From contig JAJVHY010000027.1 in assembly GCA_022072455.1 (NCBI GenBank), forward strand, positions 8,500 to 66,067: a DNA stretch of 57,568 nt, written 5' to 3'. Below, in pieces: positions 19,137 through 28,260 of the stretch (position 1 is the stretch's first letter; every line of letters starts with the position of its first letter). The position numbers and the translations under genes were made by a program. The notes under the pieces are model-generated. The model made no database searches, was not told the origin of the DNA, and saw nothing but the letters and a program-made list of their open reading frames with translations. This DNA is from Verrucomicrobiia bacterium. GTDB lineage: Bacteria > Verrucomicrobiota > Verrucomicrobiia > Palsa-1439.

Positions 19137-21959
19137 TTACCGGTGCAAGACCAAACGCAGAAACTGACCGGTGTAGGACTCGGGCACTACACAAATTGAC
19201 TCCGGCGTTCCTTCCGCGACGATCTGGCCGCCGGCATCGCCGCCTTCGGGGCCGAGGTCAATGATCCAATCGGCCGATTTGATGATGTCGAGGTTGTGCT
19301 CGATGACCAACACTGTGTTGCCGGAGTCGCGGAGTTTGGTGAGAACGTCGAGCAGCTTTTGCACGTCAGCGAAATGCAGGCCGGTCGTGGGTTCGTCGAG
19401 GATGTAGAGCGTGCGACCGGTCGCTTTTTTGGCCAACTCACCGGACAGCTTGATGCGCTGCGCTTCGCCGCCCGAAAGCGTGGTGGCTTGCTGGCCGAGT
19501 TTGACGTAACCAAGGCCGACATCCTGCAACGTCTGCATGATGTCGCGCAACTTCGGGACGGCGCGGAAGAATTCTTCGGCCTCGTCCACAGTCATGTCGA
19601 GCACATCGGCGATGTTGCGGCCTTTATACGCGATCTCCAACGTTTCGCGGCTGTACCGGCGGCCGGCACATTGTTCACAAGTCACATAAACATCCGGCAA
19701 GAAGTGCATTTCGACTTTGATGACGCCGTCGCCGGCACAGGCTTCGCACCGGCCGCCTTTGACGTTGAAACTGAACCGACTCGGGCCGTAACCGCGAATT
19801 TTCGCGTTCGGCAACTGGGCGAAGAGCGTGCGGATTTGATCGAAGGCTTTCGTGTAAGTGGCCGGGTTCGAGCGCGGCGTGCGACCGATGGGCGATTGGT
19901 CGATGACGATGACTTTGTCGAGTTCTTCCACGCCGGTAATCCCATCGTGCGCGCCCGGCCGATCTTTCGCCCGGTAAAACTTTCGAAAGAGCGCCTTACG
20001 AAGGATGTCGTCAACGAGCGTGGATTTGCCGGAGCCGCTGACGCCGGTGATGCATGTCAATACGCCGAGCGGCAAACGGACGTCGAGGTTCTTGAGGTTG
20101 TTCTCCCGGGCGTTCTTGATCGTGAGCCAACCCTTTTTGGCTGGCCGGCGATTTTTCGGGACGGTGATCTGGATTTCACCGCGGAGATAAGCGCCGGTAA
20201 GAGACTTGGGCGTATCGAGAATCGTTTGCAGCGGACCGGCGGCGACGATGTAACCGCCATGCGTACCGGCACCGGGACCGAGATCAACGATGTAGTCAGC
20301 TTCCCGGATTGTGTCTTCGTCGTGTTCGACAACGAGGACGGTGTTGCCGAGGTCGCGGAGGCTTTTGAGAGTGTCGAGGAGCCGGGCGTTGTCGCGTTGG
20401 TGGAGGCCGATGCTGGGTTCGTCGAGGACGTAGAGGACGCCGACAAGGCCCGCGCCGATTTGGGTCGCGAGCCGGATGCGTTGGGCTTCACCGCCGCTGA
20501 GGGTGTCGCTTTGCCGGTCGAGCGTGAGATAACCAAGGCCGACGTTTTGGAGGAAGCGGAGCCGAGCACGGACTTCCCGGAGAATTTGGTCGGCGATGCG
20601 CTGCTCGGCTTCGGTGAGTTGGAGCGAATCGAAGAAAGCAATCGCGCCGGTAATACTCAGACGGGTGACGTCGATGATCGATTTGTCGCCAATGGTGACG
20701 CCGAGGCTCTCTTTGCGGAGGCGCGCGCCTTTGCAATCAGGGCACGGCATGCCGACCATGTAGTTTTGGAGGCGCGATTTGGTGAATTCGCTGTCGGTTT
20801 CCTCGTAGAGACGTTCGAGGTTCGGAATGACGCCCTCGAACTTCTTGTCCATCTTGCGCCATGCGCCCTTGCGCCAGTAGGTGAATTCGATGTCGGCCGG
20901 CGCACCGTGGAGGAGTTCCTGGGTGACGTTTGCCGGTAAGTCTTTCCACGGTGTGTCGAGGTCAATTCTGTAATGCTTGGCCAGTCCGCGCAGGAGCATC
21001 TTGTAATAGATGATGAGCCGCCGGCCACCGCGGCGCCAGGCGGTAATCGCGCCGTCGTTGATGGATTTGGTTTTGTCGGGGACAACGAGGTCGGGGTCGA
21101 GGAAGAGTTTTGTGCCGAGGCCGGAGCAGGTTTTGCAGGCGCCGTAGGGGGAGTTGAAGGAAAAATGCCGGGGGGTGAATTCGCCGTAGCTGATGCCGCA
21201 TTCGGCGCAAGCGTTGAGGGAACTGTAAAGGCGTTCTTGGTCGGGCGTCGTGACCAGCATCGTTCCCCCCCCCCATTTGAGAGCCGTCTCCACGCTGTCG
21301 GCAAGGCGCGGGCGAATCTTCGGGCTGAGAGTGATCCGGTCAACGACCAGTTCGATGTCGTGGTTGCGTTTCTTATCGAGTTTCGGCGGTTCGGCCAGAT
21401 CGATGATGGCGCCGTCAATGCGGGCGCGGACAAAGCCATCGGTTCGCATTCTTGCGAGAACATCCCGGAATTCGCCTTTACGACCACGAACCAGTGGCGC
21501 GAGGAGCACGGTCGGCGTGCCTTCGCCCAAGGCTAGGACTTGGTCAACGATCTGACTGATGGTCTGCGTCGTGATTGGCCGGCCGCATTTGTAACAGTGC
21601 GGTTTGCCGACATTGGCGTAGAGGAGGCGGAGGTATTCGAAGATTTCCGTCGTGGTGGCGATAGTGGAACGTGGGTTCGAGCCGGCACTGCGTTGCTCGA
21701 TGGCAATGGCCGGAGAGAGACCTTCAATGTGGTCAACCTCAGGTTTCTGGAGTTGTTCGAGGAATTGCCGGGCGTAAACGGAGAGACTTTCGACGTATTT
21801 GCGCTGGCCTTCGGCATAAATGGTATCAAAGGCAAGGCTGGATTTGCCGGAACCGCTCAGGCCGGTGACCACGATGAGCTTCTCACGGGGGAGAGAGAGA
21901 CTCAGGTTTTTGAGGTTATGCTGCCGCGCGCCGCTGATAACGATGGTATCTCTGGCCAT
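19137..21959 (-). CDS. uvrA: Excinuclease ABC subunit UvrA
   Basis: 940-residue damage-sensing ATPase of nucleotide excision repair; it loads UvrB at DNA lesions. It shows two ABC ATPase modules: Walker [10 protein letters not shown] (residues 33-41) and GVSGSGKST, with signature motifs [16 protein letters not shown] and [16 protein letters not shown], and Walker [11 protein letters not shown] and [10 protein letters not shown]. Zinc-binding cysteine pairs are seen at CAECG...CKTC and CEAC...CEQC. Length is normal for the family and the start [18 protein letters not shown] is typical. A run of ten G residues (template C at 21265-21274) encodes part of ALKWGGGTM. The gene is monocistronic, with its promoter presumably in 21960-22074. 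Confidence 0.97.
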   Translation of the reverse strand: MARDTIVISGARQHNLKNLSLSLPREKLIVVTGLSGSGKSSLAFDTIYAEGQRKYVESLSVYARQFLEQLQKPEVDHIEGLSPAIAIEQRSAGSNPRSTIATTTEIFEYLRLLYANVGKPHCYKCGRPITTQTISQIVDQVLALGEGTPTVLLAPLVRGRKGEFRDVLARMRTDGFVRARIDGAIIDLAEPPKLDKKRNHDIELVVDRITLSPKIRPRLADSVETALKWGGGTMLVTTPDQERLYSSLNACAECGISYGEFTPRHFSFNSPYGACKTCSGLGTKLFLDPDLVVPDKTKSINDGAITAWRRGGRRLIIYYKMLLRGLAKHYRIDLDTPWKDLPANVTQELLHGAPADIEFTYWRKGAWRKMDKKFEGVIPNLERLYEETDSEFTKSRLQNYMVGMPCPDCKGARLRKESLGVTIGDKSIIDVTRLSITGAIAFFDSLQLTEAEQRIADQILREVRARLRFLQNVGLGYLTLDRQSDTLSGGEAQRIRLATQIGAGLVGVLYVLDEPSIGLHQRDNARLLDTLKSLRDLGNTVLVVEHDEDTIREADYIVDLGPGAGTHGGYIVAAGPLQTILDTPKSLTGAYLRGEIQITVPKNRRPAKKGWLTIKNARENNLKNLDVRLPLGVLTCITGVSGSGKSTLVDDILRKALFRKFYRAKDRPGAHDGITGVEELDKVIVIDQSPIGRTPRSNPATYTKAFDQIRTLFAQLPNAKIRGYGPSRFSFNVKGGRCEACAGDGVIKVEMHFLPDVYVTCEQCAGRRYSRETLEIAYKGRNIADVLDMTVDEAEEFFRAVPKLRDIMQTLQDVGLGYVKLGQQATTLSGGEAQRIKLSGELAKKATGRTLYILDEPTTGLHFADVQKLLDVLTKLRDSGNTVLVIEHNLDIIKSADWIIDLGPEGGDAGGQIVAEGTPESICVVPESYTGQFLRLVLHR

Positions 21960-22074
21960 TTCTGTTCAATCTCGAATCCCGCAGTTTAGCAGGCCGACGG
22001 GGTTTTCGCAGCCGAAATCGTGGCATAGCGGCTGCTAAAAGTACCTGCAGCAGGGAAATCAGGGATAATAAACT
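21960..22074. other. Divergent intergenic region uvrA / 22075 gene
   Basis: 115 bp separating two divergent genes. It contains an inverted repeat TTTAGCAG (21985-21992) and CTGCTAAA (22032-22039). Whether this is an operator is unknown. No clear sigma-70 promoter could be assigned to either side. Confidence 0.3.
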
Positions 22075-22389
22075 ATGGATACAACCAGCTCAGAGTTTGA
22101 GGCCGATCTCGTGAAACATACCGACCAACAGTTGGAGCAAATGCGCCAGCAGCTCGAAACACTGCACCAGCACCTCCGCACCGTGCGGCACGGCATCAAT
22201 AACAATGTCGCCGTGCTCATGGCCATGGCCGAGTTGACCCAGCGCAATCCCGCGCAGTGCGCGAAGCTGGCCCAGCTCTGTCTGGAAAAATCGCCCCAGA
22301 TCTCGGCGGCGATCGGCGGGTTCTCGGAGATGTTCGACGGCGTCTTGAGCCTCCAGGAAGAATTCGAACACCACGCCGCGACCCACTGA
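22075..22389 (+). CDS. Small helical protein with HGINN motif, unknown function
   Basis: 104-residue acidic, probably all-helical protein. The first half is coiled-coil-like (LEQMRQQLETLHQHL). It is followed by RHGINNNVAVLMAMAELT, which resembles the phosphoacceptor helix (H-x-(I/L)-N-N) of some histidine-kinase dimerisation domains and Spo0B-like phosphotransferases. No kinase ATPase domain is present, so if the resemblance is real it would be a stand-alone DHp/phosphotransfer-like protein. It is transcribed divergently from uvrA and converges on a small membrane protein gene. No convincing Shine-Dalgarno sequence stands before the ATG. The functional suggestion is an inference from one short motif. 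Confidence 0.55.
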   Translation: MDTTSSEFEADLVKHTDQQLEQMRQQLETLHQHLRTVRHGINNNVAVLMAMAELTQRNPAQCAKLAQLCLEKSPQISAAIGGFSEMFDGVLSLQEEFEHHAATH

Positions 22390-22448
22390 CTGTCTCTCAC
22401 ATTCGTCGGGGGAAGACGCGTGGGCCGATCGGCGTGACCGGTTGTGAC

Positions 22449-22466
22449 TGCGGGTTTTCCCCCGCA
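22449..22466. terminator. Candidate bidirectional terminator
   Basis: TGCGGG-TTTTCC-CCCGCA forms a 6-bp GC-rich stem with a 6-nt loop in the 88-bp convergent gap between 22389 and 22478. On the plus strand it is followed by AAGTTTACC, not a clean U-tract, so strength is uncertain. Its position suits termination from both sides. Confidence 0.4.
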
Positions 22467-22477
22467 AGTTTACCGGT

Positions 22478-22798
22478 TCAAAACTCCCCGCCCCGCGTCA
22501 CAAGCCAGCGCTCCATCAGCACCACGCCGCAAACCAGCAGGTACAAACACAACAAGATTCCGCCAAAGGTCCGCGTGGGACGGACCAGGAAAGTCCGCAC
22601 GGCAAAAACAAACCCCACGGAGTAGATGAGAAAACCACCGAGCGACCGGAGCGATAACGGGGCGGCCGGATCCCACCCAACAATCAAAAAAACCAAGAGG
22701 CAAAGCAATGCCGCCAAGCGTTCGGGGCGCTTCGGTTTGACAACCAGCTCTTCCACTTGCTGACTGTGACTCAAGCCGTTTCCATCTCCTCCATGCAC
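22478..22798 (-). CDS. Small membrane protein, unknown function
   Basis: Up to 106 residues with three predicted hydrophobic segments (LAALLCLLVFLIVGW, LGGFLIYSVGFVFAV, GGILLCLYLLVCGVVL). I do not recognise the family. The GTG at 22798 gives the longest form but has GAGGA directly against it. A TTG at 22774 overlaps the stop of the upstream ABC exporter (TTGA) and has GGAGGAG about 11 nt before it, so translational coupling from 22774 is quite possible. The tight link suggests co-transcription with, and perhaps a function related to, the exporter. Confidence 0.5.
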   Translation of the reverse strand: MHGGDGNGLSHSQQVEELVVKPKRPERLAALLCLLVFLIVGWDPAAPLSLRSLGGFLIYSVGFVFAVRTFLVRPTRTFGGILLCLYLLVCGVVLMERWLVTRGGEF

Positions 22799-24591
22799 TC
22801 CTCAATTGTTGCCGCTGTGGACTGCACCCGGCACAACTGCGCATACAATCCGTTCAATCGCATCAACTCCGCGTGCGACCCACGCTCGCTGATTTGCCCG
22901 TTCTTCAACACCAAAATCTGGTCCGCCTTCCGCACCGTGGATAACCGGTGGGCGATCACAAAACTCGTCCGGTGTGCCATCAAGCGATCCAAGGCTTCTT
23001 GTATCAGCTTTTCGGTCGCCGTGTCCACACTGGCGGTGGCCTCGTCCAAAATGAGAATTGGCGGGTCTTTCAGCAACGCCCGCGCAATGCTCACCCGTTG
23101 TTTCTCACCAACGCTGAGTTTCACGCCCCGTTCGCCCACCCGGGCATCATACTTCTCCGGCAACCGCATGATGAACTCATGACAATTCGCCGCCTTGGCG
23201 GCCTCCATCATCTCGGTTTCCGTCGCATCCAACCGGCCATACAAAATGTTTTCGCGTATCGTCCCGTTAAACAAAAACGCCTCCTGCGAGACGATCCCGA
23301 TCTGCTGCCGCAATGACTCGAGCGTCAAGTCACGAATATCGTGACCGTCAATCAACACCGCGCCCCGTGTCGCCTCATAAAATCGCGGCAACAGATTTAC
23401 CACCGTCGTCTTGCCGGCTCCGGTCGGTCCGACCAGCGCAATGGTCTCACCGGGCCGCGCGTGAATATTGACATCCCGCAAGACCGGCAAATCGCTTCGG
23501 TATTCAAAACCCACTCCCCGGTATTCCACGGCCCCTGCCACGCGCGCCGGTAACACCGTGGCGTCCGGCCGTTCGCCGATTTCGACCGGCGCGTCAAGAA
23601 TGTCGAAGACGCGTTCGCCGGCCGCACGCGCGGCTTGGAACATCTGATTCAATCCGTGCAGTTGCCGGACGGGTGAGTAAAACATGCCGATGTACGCAAG
23701 GAATCCGGCAAACGCGCCAACCGTGAGTTCACCGCGCAAGACCGCCGCGCCACCAATCCAGAATACGACGACGTAACCAATCCACGCACTAAACTCCATC
23801 GCCGGTGAGTAGATTGACCACGCGTTCATGACGCGCATTGTCGCGCGGCGGAGGTCATTCGCCTTCGTCCCGAAACGCCCCGACTCATGCGGCTCGCGGC
23901 CGTAACCTTTGATTTGGCGGATGCCTTGGAGGTTGTCGAGCAGGAGCGCGTTGAGTCCTGACGCGGCCACGCGTTGGGCGCGATACCGGTTGTGCGCCGT
24001 CATCGTGTAAATCAACGCCCCGGCCAGCAGCAACGGAAACGGAATGAACGACCACAACGTCAGCGTGGGACTGAACACAAACATCATGTAGCCGACCCCG
24101 AACAACGCGAGCAATGCCGTCGTCCCCTGTTCAATCCCGTCAATGAGAATGCGTTCCACGGCGTTCACATCGTCAATCACGCGGGTCATCAGATCACCGG
24201 AAGCGCGCTGATCAAAATACTGAACCGAGAGACGTTGGAGCTTGTCGTAGAGGTCGCAGCGCATGTCGAAGATGACGCGTTGTTCAAAGCGATTGTTGAG
24301 CTGGATTCGCAGGAAGTTGAAGATATTCTGGAGCAAACAAGCCGCCAGCAGTGCCCCCGACAACCAGTACACTTCGGCGAGTCGGCGTTGATGTAGAAAC
24401 TCATCAATCATCATCTGAATGAGCTTCGGAAACGCCAGCCCGGCCAGCGTGGTCAACACCGCACAGACCATCATCCCCAGCCCAAACCACGGATAGCGGC
24501 GCAGGTACGCAAAAACGCGCGTGAAAACCTCCCAAGCTCCCCGCTTTCGGGAGATCATGGTTTCGTCATTAACGGTGTCATGCCGGGTCAT
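22771..24591 (-). CDS. MsbA-type ABC transporter (fused permease and ATPase)
   Basis: About 606-residue half-transporter that would act as a homodimer in the inner membrane, exporting lipid, lipid A-like or drug substrates. The N-terminal half has six hydrophobic segments; the C-terminal ATPase shows Walker A GPTGAGKTTVVN, signature LSVGEKQRVSIARALL, Walker B ILILDEATASVD and an H-loop (VIAHRLSTV). The start is uncertain: ATGs at 24624, 24591 and 24558 are in frame. 24591 is preferred because it has GGTGA a few bases upstream and leaves the divergent acs promoter free. Substrate cannot be read from the sequence. A small membrane protein gene follows with overlap. Confidence 0.88.
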   Translation of the reverse strand: MTRHDTVNDETMISRKRGAWEVFTRVFAYLRRYPWFGLGMMVCAVLTTLAGLAFPKLIQMMIDEFLHQRRLAEVYWLSGALLAACLLQNIFNFLRIQLNNRFEQRVIFDMRCDLYDKLQRLSVQYFDQRASGDLMTRVIDDVNAVERILIDGIEQGTTALLALFGVGYMMFVFSPTLTLWSFIPFPLLLAGALIYTMTAHNRYRAQRVAASGLNALLLDNLQGIRQIKGYGREPHESGRFGTKANDLRRATMRVMNAWSIYSPAMEFSAWIGYVVVFWIGGAAVLRGELTVGAFAGFLAYIGMFYSPVRQLHGLNQMFQAARAAGERVFDILDAPVEIGERPDATVLPARVAGAVEYRGVGFEYRSDLPVLRDVNIHARPGETIALVGPTGAGKTTVVNLLPRFYEATRGAVLIDGHDIRDLTLESLRQQIGIVSQEAFLFNGTIRENILYGRLDATETEMMEAAKAANCHEFIMRLPEKYDARVGERGVKLSVGEKQRVSIARALLKDPPILILDEATASVDTATEKLIQEALDRLMAHRTSFVIAHRLSTVRKADQILVLKNGQISERGSHAELMRLNGLYAQLCRVQSTAATIEECMEEMETA

Positions 24592-24635
24592 GGGGTCACC
24601 ATAGCGCACCGCACGGCGTTGCATGAACAGAAAAA

Positions 24636-24664
24636 TTGACCGCCGGCCCGTCTGTCGCTACAAT
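24636..24664 (+). promoter_or_regulatory. Sigma-70-type promoter of acs
   Basis: TTGACC (24636-24641), a 17-bp spacer, then TACAAT (24659-24664). The predicted transcription start near 24671 lies 24 nt before the acs ATG at 24695. It is close to consensus in both boxes and spacing. It also rules out the upstream in-frame ATG at 24623 as the translation start. Confidence 0.75.
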
Positions 24665-24694
24665 CCGCCGCAAGCAACCTCGGGAGACCTCAAC

Positions 24695-26644
24695 ATGTCA
24701 CAGACTGATATTGTTTCTTTGCAAAAAGAGGGCAAGAAGTTCAAACCCTCTGCGGCCTTTATCAAACACGCCCACCTCAAGTCCGCCGCCGCCTACAAAA
24801 AGCTCCATACTGAATCGATCAAACAACCGCAGAAATTCTGGACCCGCGTCTCCAAGGAATTGCATTGGTTCAAACCGTGGACAAAACTCCATGAGTGGCG
24901 CGAGCCATTCGCGAAATGGTTCATCGGCGGTCAGACCAACGTCGCCTACAACTGCCTCGACCGGCACTTAACCTCCTGGCGCCGCAACAAAGCCGCCATC
25001 ATTTTCGAGGGCGAACCCGGCGACGAACGCGTCCTGACCTACACCGACCTGCACCGTGAAGTCTGCCGATTCGCCAACGTCCTCAAAGCCCATGGGATCA
25101 AAGCCGGCGACCGGATCATGATCTACATGCCCATGGTCCCCGAAGCCGCCATCGCAATGCTCGCCTGTGCCCGCATCGGTGCGACACATACCGTCGTCTT
25201 CGGCGGCTTCAGCGCCCAATCCATCATTGACCGGTTGCAGGACTCCCAAGCCAAGATGGTCATCACGGCCGACGGCGGTTACCGCCGCGGCGCGGTCGTC
25301 GCGTTGAAGCGCAACGTGGACGACGCCCTCAAACAAGCGACCGGCGTCGAACACGTCATCGTCCTCAAGCGCACCGGCACGGAAGTCGCCATGCAAGAAG
25401 GCCGCGACCACTGGTGGCACGAGGAAACCGCCAAAGTCAGCGCCGTTTGCCCCGCGGCCAAACTCGACAGCGAACATCCATTGTTCATTCTCTATACCAG
25501 CGGCAGCACCGGCAAACCCAAGGGCGTCCTCCACACAACGGCCGGCTACCTGGCCGGCACCTATCTGACCACGAAATACGTCTTCGACATCAAGGATGAA
25601 GACACCTTCTGGTGCACGGCGGACGTCGGCTGGGTGACCGGCCATAGTTACACCGTTTACGGGGCGCTCGCCAACGGCGCCACGACCGTCATGTACGAAG
25701 GCGCGCCCAACTGGCCCGAGCCTGACCGGTTCTGGCGGATCATTGCCAAATACAAAGTCACCATTCTCTACACCGCCCCGACCGCCATCCGCGCATTCAT
25801 GCGCTGGGGCGACCAGTGGCCCAAGAAACACGATCTCGCCTCACTCCGCCTCCTCGGCACCGTCGGCGAACCGATCAACCCTGAAGCCTGGCTCTGGTAC
25901 CACGAACACATCGGCCAGAAACGTTGCCCCATCGTGGACACTTGGTGGCAAACCGAGACCGGCAGCATCATGATCACCACCTTGCCGGGGGCCTGCTTCA
26001 CCAAACCCGGCAGTGCCGGACTGCCCTTCTTTGGCATTGACCCGGCGGTTGTCAACAAAGAGGGCAGCGAGTTACCGGCGAATGTCGGCGGTTTCCTTGT
26101 CGTCCGCAAACCGTGGCCGTCGATCATGCGCACGATTCACGGCGACCCCGAACGTTTCAAACGCCAATACTTCGGCGAAATCCCGAACGTCTATTTCACC
26201 GGCGACGGGTGCCGGCGCGACAAAGACGGTTACTTCTGGATCGTCGGCCGGATTGATGACGTGCTGAACGTTGCCGGCCACCGGATCGGCACCGCCGAAG
26301 TGGAAAGCGCGCTCGTCAGCAACCAGAAAGTCGCCGAAGCCGCCTGCGTTGGCCGCCCCGATTCGCTCAAGGGCCAAGCCCTTGTCGCGTTCGTCACGCT
26401 GAAGTCCGGCATTACCGCCACGCCGGAGCTGAAAGAAGAACTCCGCGCCCACGTCGGCGTCCAGATCGGACCCATCGCAAAACCCGATGACATCCGGTTC
26501 ACCGCCGCGCTTCCCAAAACGCGCTCCGGTAAAATCATGCGGCGGCTCCTCAAGGAAATCGCCGGCGGCGGCGACGTCAAAGGCGACACCACCACCCTGG
26601 AAGACCTCTCCGTGCTGGTTCAACTCAAAGCGGACGAAGAGTAA
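24695..26644 (+). CDS. acs: Acetyl-CoA synthetase
   Basis: 649-residue AMP-forming acetate-CoA ligase that activates acetate through acetyl-AMP. Typical motifs are the P-loop-like [11 protein letters not shown], the substrate and adenylate region WWQTETG, and the C-terminal catalytic lysine K613 in [15 protein letters not shown], which in this family is controlled by acetylation. Length matches bacterial Acs (about 650). The ATG at 24695 has GGGAG at 24682-24686 and lies just downstream of a good promoter. It could feed acetyl-CoA to central metabolism alongside the glycolate oxidase of this window, though no operon link exists. Confidence 0.96.
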   Translation: MSQTDIVSLQKEGKKFKPSAAFIKHAHLKSAAAYKKLHTESIKQPQKFWTRVSKELHWFKPWTKLHEWREPFAKWFIGGQTNVAYNCLDRHLTSWRRNKAAIIFEGEPGDERVLTYTDLHREVCRFANVLKAHGIKAGDRIMIYMPMVPEAAIAMLACARIGATHTVVFGGFSAQSIIDRLQDSQAKMVITADGGYRRGAVVALKRNVDDALKQATGVEHVIVLKRTGTEVAMQEGRDHWWHEETAKVSAVCPAAKLDSEHPLFILYTSGSTGKPKGVLHTTAGYLAGTYLTTKYVFDIKDEDTFWCTADVGWVTGHSYTVYGALANGATTVMYEGAPNWPEPDRFWRIIAKYKVTILYTAPTAIRAFMRWGDQWPKKHDLASLRLLGTVGEPINPEAWLWYHEHIGQKRCPIVDTWWQTETGSIMITTLPGACFTKPGSAGLPFFGIDPAVVNKEGSELPANVGGFLVVRKPWPSIMRTIHGDPERFKRQYFGEIPNVYFTGDGCRRDKDGYFWIVGRIDDVLNVAGHRIGTAEVESALVSNQKVAEAACVGRPDSLKGQALVAFVTLKSGITATPELKEELRAHVGVQIGPIAKPDDIRFTAALPKTRSGKIMRRLLKEIAGGGDVKGDTTTLEDLSVLVQLKADEE

Positions 26645-26710
26645 ACGGCGCGCGCAGCTGATCGCCGGCAGATCAAGTCCAGTCATGCTTGCTTGTGGTT
26701 GTGGACATTC

Positions 26711-26730
26711 CCGGTAGTTTCCGCTACCGG
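26711..26730 (+). terminator. Hairpin between acs and AEC carrier
   Basis: CCGGTAG-TTTCCG-CTACCGG is a perfect 7-bp stem with 6-nt loop, 66 bp after the acs stop and 8 bp before the next ATG (26739). It lacks a U-tract. It could be an attenuating or mRNA-stability structure, or it could hide the ribosome-binding region of the next gene. A role as acs terminator is uncertain. Confidence 0.4.
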
Positions 26731-26738
26731 TTCGCGCC

Positions 26739-27737
26739 ATGAATGATTGGGCGGTAGTACTCCTGCGCATTGGCGCCATGTTTTTGGTCATTTGCGTTGG
26801 CTGGATTGGTCGGCGCCGCGGGTTCCTCGCCAATGAGACTACCGGAGTGTTGAGCCGGCTTGTAGTGGACGTCGCCTTCCCGGCCCTGGGGCTGACGTCG
26901 ATGTTGCGCACCATTGATCCTGTCGCGCTGCGTGCGAACTGGTTCTGCCCACTGCTCGGATTGGGGTTGATCGCGTTCGCGTACTTGGTGACGGCGCTGC
27001 TGTCGGCCTCTTGCCGGACCGCGGAGGAACGGCACACGTGTCTGTTTCTGACTGGCATGCCGAACTACATTTTTCTCCCCTTGCCCATCGTGGAGGGTTT
27101 GTATGGCAACGACGGCGTTCGGGTGCTGTTGCTCTACAGCATTGGTGCGGCCCTGGGTTTTTGGACAATCGGGGTTTGGGTTTTGACCGGCCGCAAGGCT
27201 CTCGGTGGCGCTCTCCGGCAACTGGCCGGGAATGCCGGGTTGTGGGCCACGATTGCCGGCATCGTGCTGGCCATCGCGTTTCCACCGTTGCGCGGATTGG
27301 AAAACCTCGACCCCCGGCAAGCGTCGCTGGCCGGCTTGGCGGGCGGGGCGCTGATCCAGGCGCTGGCAATTGTCGGCAACCTGACCATCCCCCTGTCGTT
27401 GTTGGCCATTGGCGCGCAACTCGGCGGTTTGACGACGCCGTGGCACAAGCTGTCACGCCCGCTGTGGAGCGTGGTGATCGGGCGGCTGCTGGTTGCGCCG
27501 CTGGCGACGTTCGCCGCGGTGGGATTGTTGAGCTTGACCGGCGCGCGACTGGGTGACACGCCGCGCATGGTGGGCTACCTGATCGCCATGATGCCGGTCG
27601 GCCTCAGTTGCGCTGTGATGGTCGAACGCTTTGGTGGCGACACCGAATTGGCGGCGCAGGGCGTGTTCTATACGACGCTGTTCAGTATCCTCACCGTACC
27701 CGGCCTGTATTGGCTGGTGCAACGATTGGGATTATAG
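26739..27737 (+). CDS. AEC-family (auxin efflux carrier-like) transporter
   Basis: 332-residue integral membrane protein with about ten hydrophobic segments in two halves. The N-terminal (VVLLRIGAMFLVICVGWIGRRRGFL) and second-half (LTIPLSLLAIGAQLGG) motifs are typical of the AEC family (bile/arsenite/riboflavin transporter superfamily). Bacterial members move malonate, malate or other organic anions. The substrate here is not deducible. It follows acs with a 94-bp gap and a hairpin, so co-transcription is possible. Confidence 0.85.
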   Translation: MNDWAVVLLRIGAMFLVICVGWIGRRRGFLANETTGVLSRLVVDVAFPALGLTSMLRTIDPVALRANWFCPLLGLGLIAFAYLVTALLSASCRTAEERHTCLFLTGMPNYIFLPLPIVEGLYGNDGVRVLLLYSIGAALGFWTIGVWVLTGRKALGGALRQLAGNAGLWATIAGIVLAIAFPPLRGLENLDPRQASLAGLAGGALIQALAIVGNLTIPLSLLAIGAQLGGLTTPWHKLSRPLWSVVIGRLLVAPLATFAAVGLLSLTGARLGDTPRMVGYLIAMMPVGLSCAVMVERFGGDTELAAQGVFYTTLFSILTVPGLYWLVQRLGL

Positions 27738-27810
27738 CCGGATTTCAAATTGCATATGCGGTTTTGGCTTTGCCGCATTGTTTGCGGCAGAACAATCGTT
27801 GCCGCCGGCC

Positions 27811-28260
27811 ATGGCTATTACGTTACTGAAGCACCAAACCAGCGCAGCGCATCCGGAACGCCCATTGTCGCTCGTGTGGCCATCGCGAAGACGCTGAATC
27901 AAAAAAGACTTTGGAATAAACTCGCGCATCCAGTCCCCAAGACGGCATCCCGCGCAAACCTGCAACTCGTCCACGACGCGGATTACATCACAACGGCCCG
28001 GAGTGAAATCGCACCGGGACGTTCCAAACTCTCCCCCGGCGACACCATTGTCTCGCACGAAAGCTGGACGCCGCAACGCTCGCTGCCGGCGCTGTCTGCA
28101 ACGCAGTGGATGGCGACATCGTCGAACGCGAGCACCCCATTCGGCGGCTGAATTACCGGTCACGCCGGCCAATTCCGCCGTCATCTCCAAGGTGTGCAAT
28201 CGGCGGGGGTGCGGCTCGAACAGTTGCATTTCGTTGATCATACCGGTCGACGTGGATTGA
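27811..28260 (+). pseudogene. Decayed histone-deacetylase/AcuC-like gene fragment
   Basis: No intact gene exists in the roughly 500-bp gap after 27737, but recognisable deacetylase pieces lie in order in three shifting plus-strand frames. HQTSAAHPERP (from about 27832) matches the N-terminal H-x-x-x-x-HPERP motif. TLNQKRLWNKLAHPVPKTASRANLQLVHDADYITTA and LSPGDTIVSHESW follow in another frame. Then LDAATLAAGAVCNAVDGDIVER (about 28064-28130) is in a third, and NSAVISKVCNRRG...ISLIIPVDVD (to about 28257) is back in the first. The catalytic segment between AVDGDI and NSAV (normally RPPGHH...) is missing, and the part after DVD is absent. Frameshifts, an internal deletion and 3' truncation mark it as dead. 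The 3' end overlaps the end of the opposite-strand cbpA-like gene. Confidence 0.72.

Noticed and set aside
20973-21536. Plus-strand open frames opposite uvrA
   Set aside because: They are antisense shadows of the highly conserved uvrA coding sequence.
21968-21980. Possible LexA/SOS box upstream of uvrA (TTC-N-GAA-like)
   Set aside because: The match is too short and imperfect, and I do not know the LexA box of this lineage well enough to claim it.
21972-21984. T-loop-like GAATCC sequence suggesting a tRNA near uvrA
   Set aside because: No acceptor, D or anticodon stems could be formed around it.
24623-24694. N-terminal extension of acetyl-CoA synthetase from the ATG at 24623
   Set aside because: It would place the near-consensus promoter inside the gene; the ATG at 24695 has a good ribosome-binding site and fits the family start.
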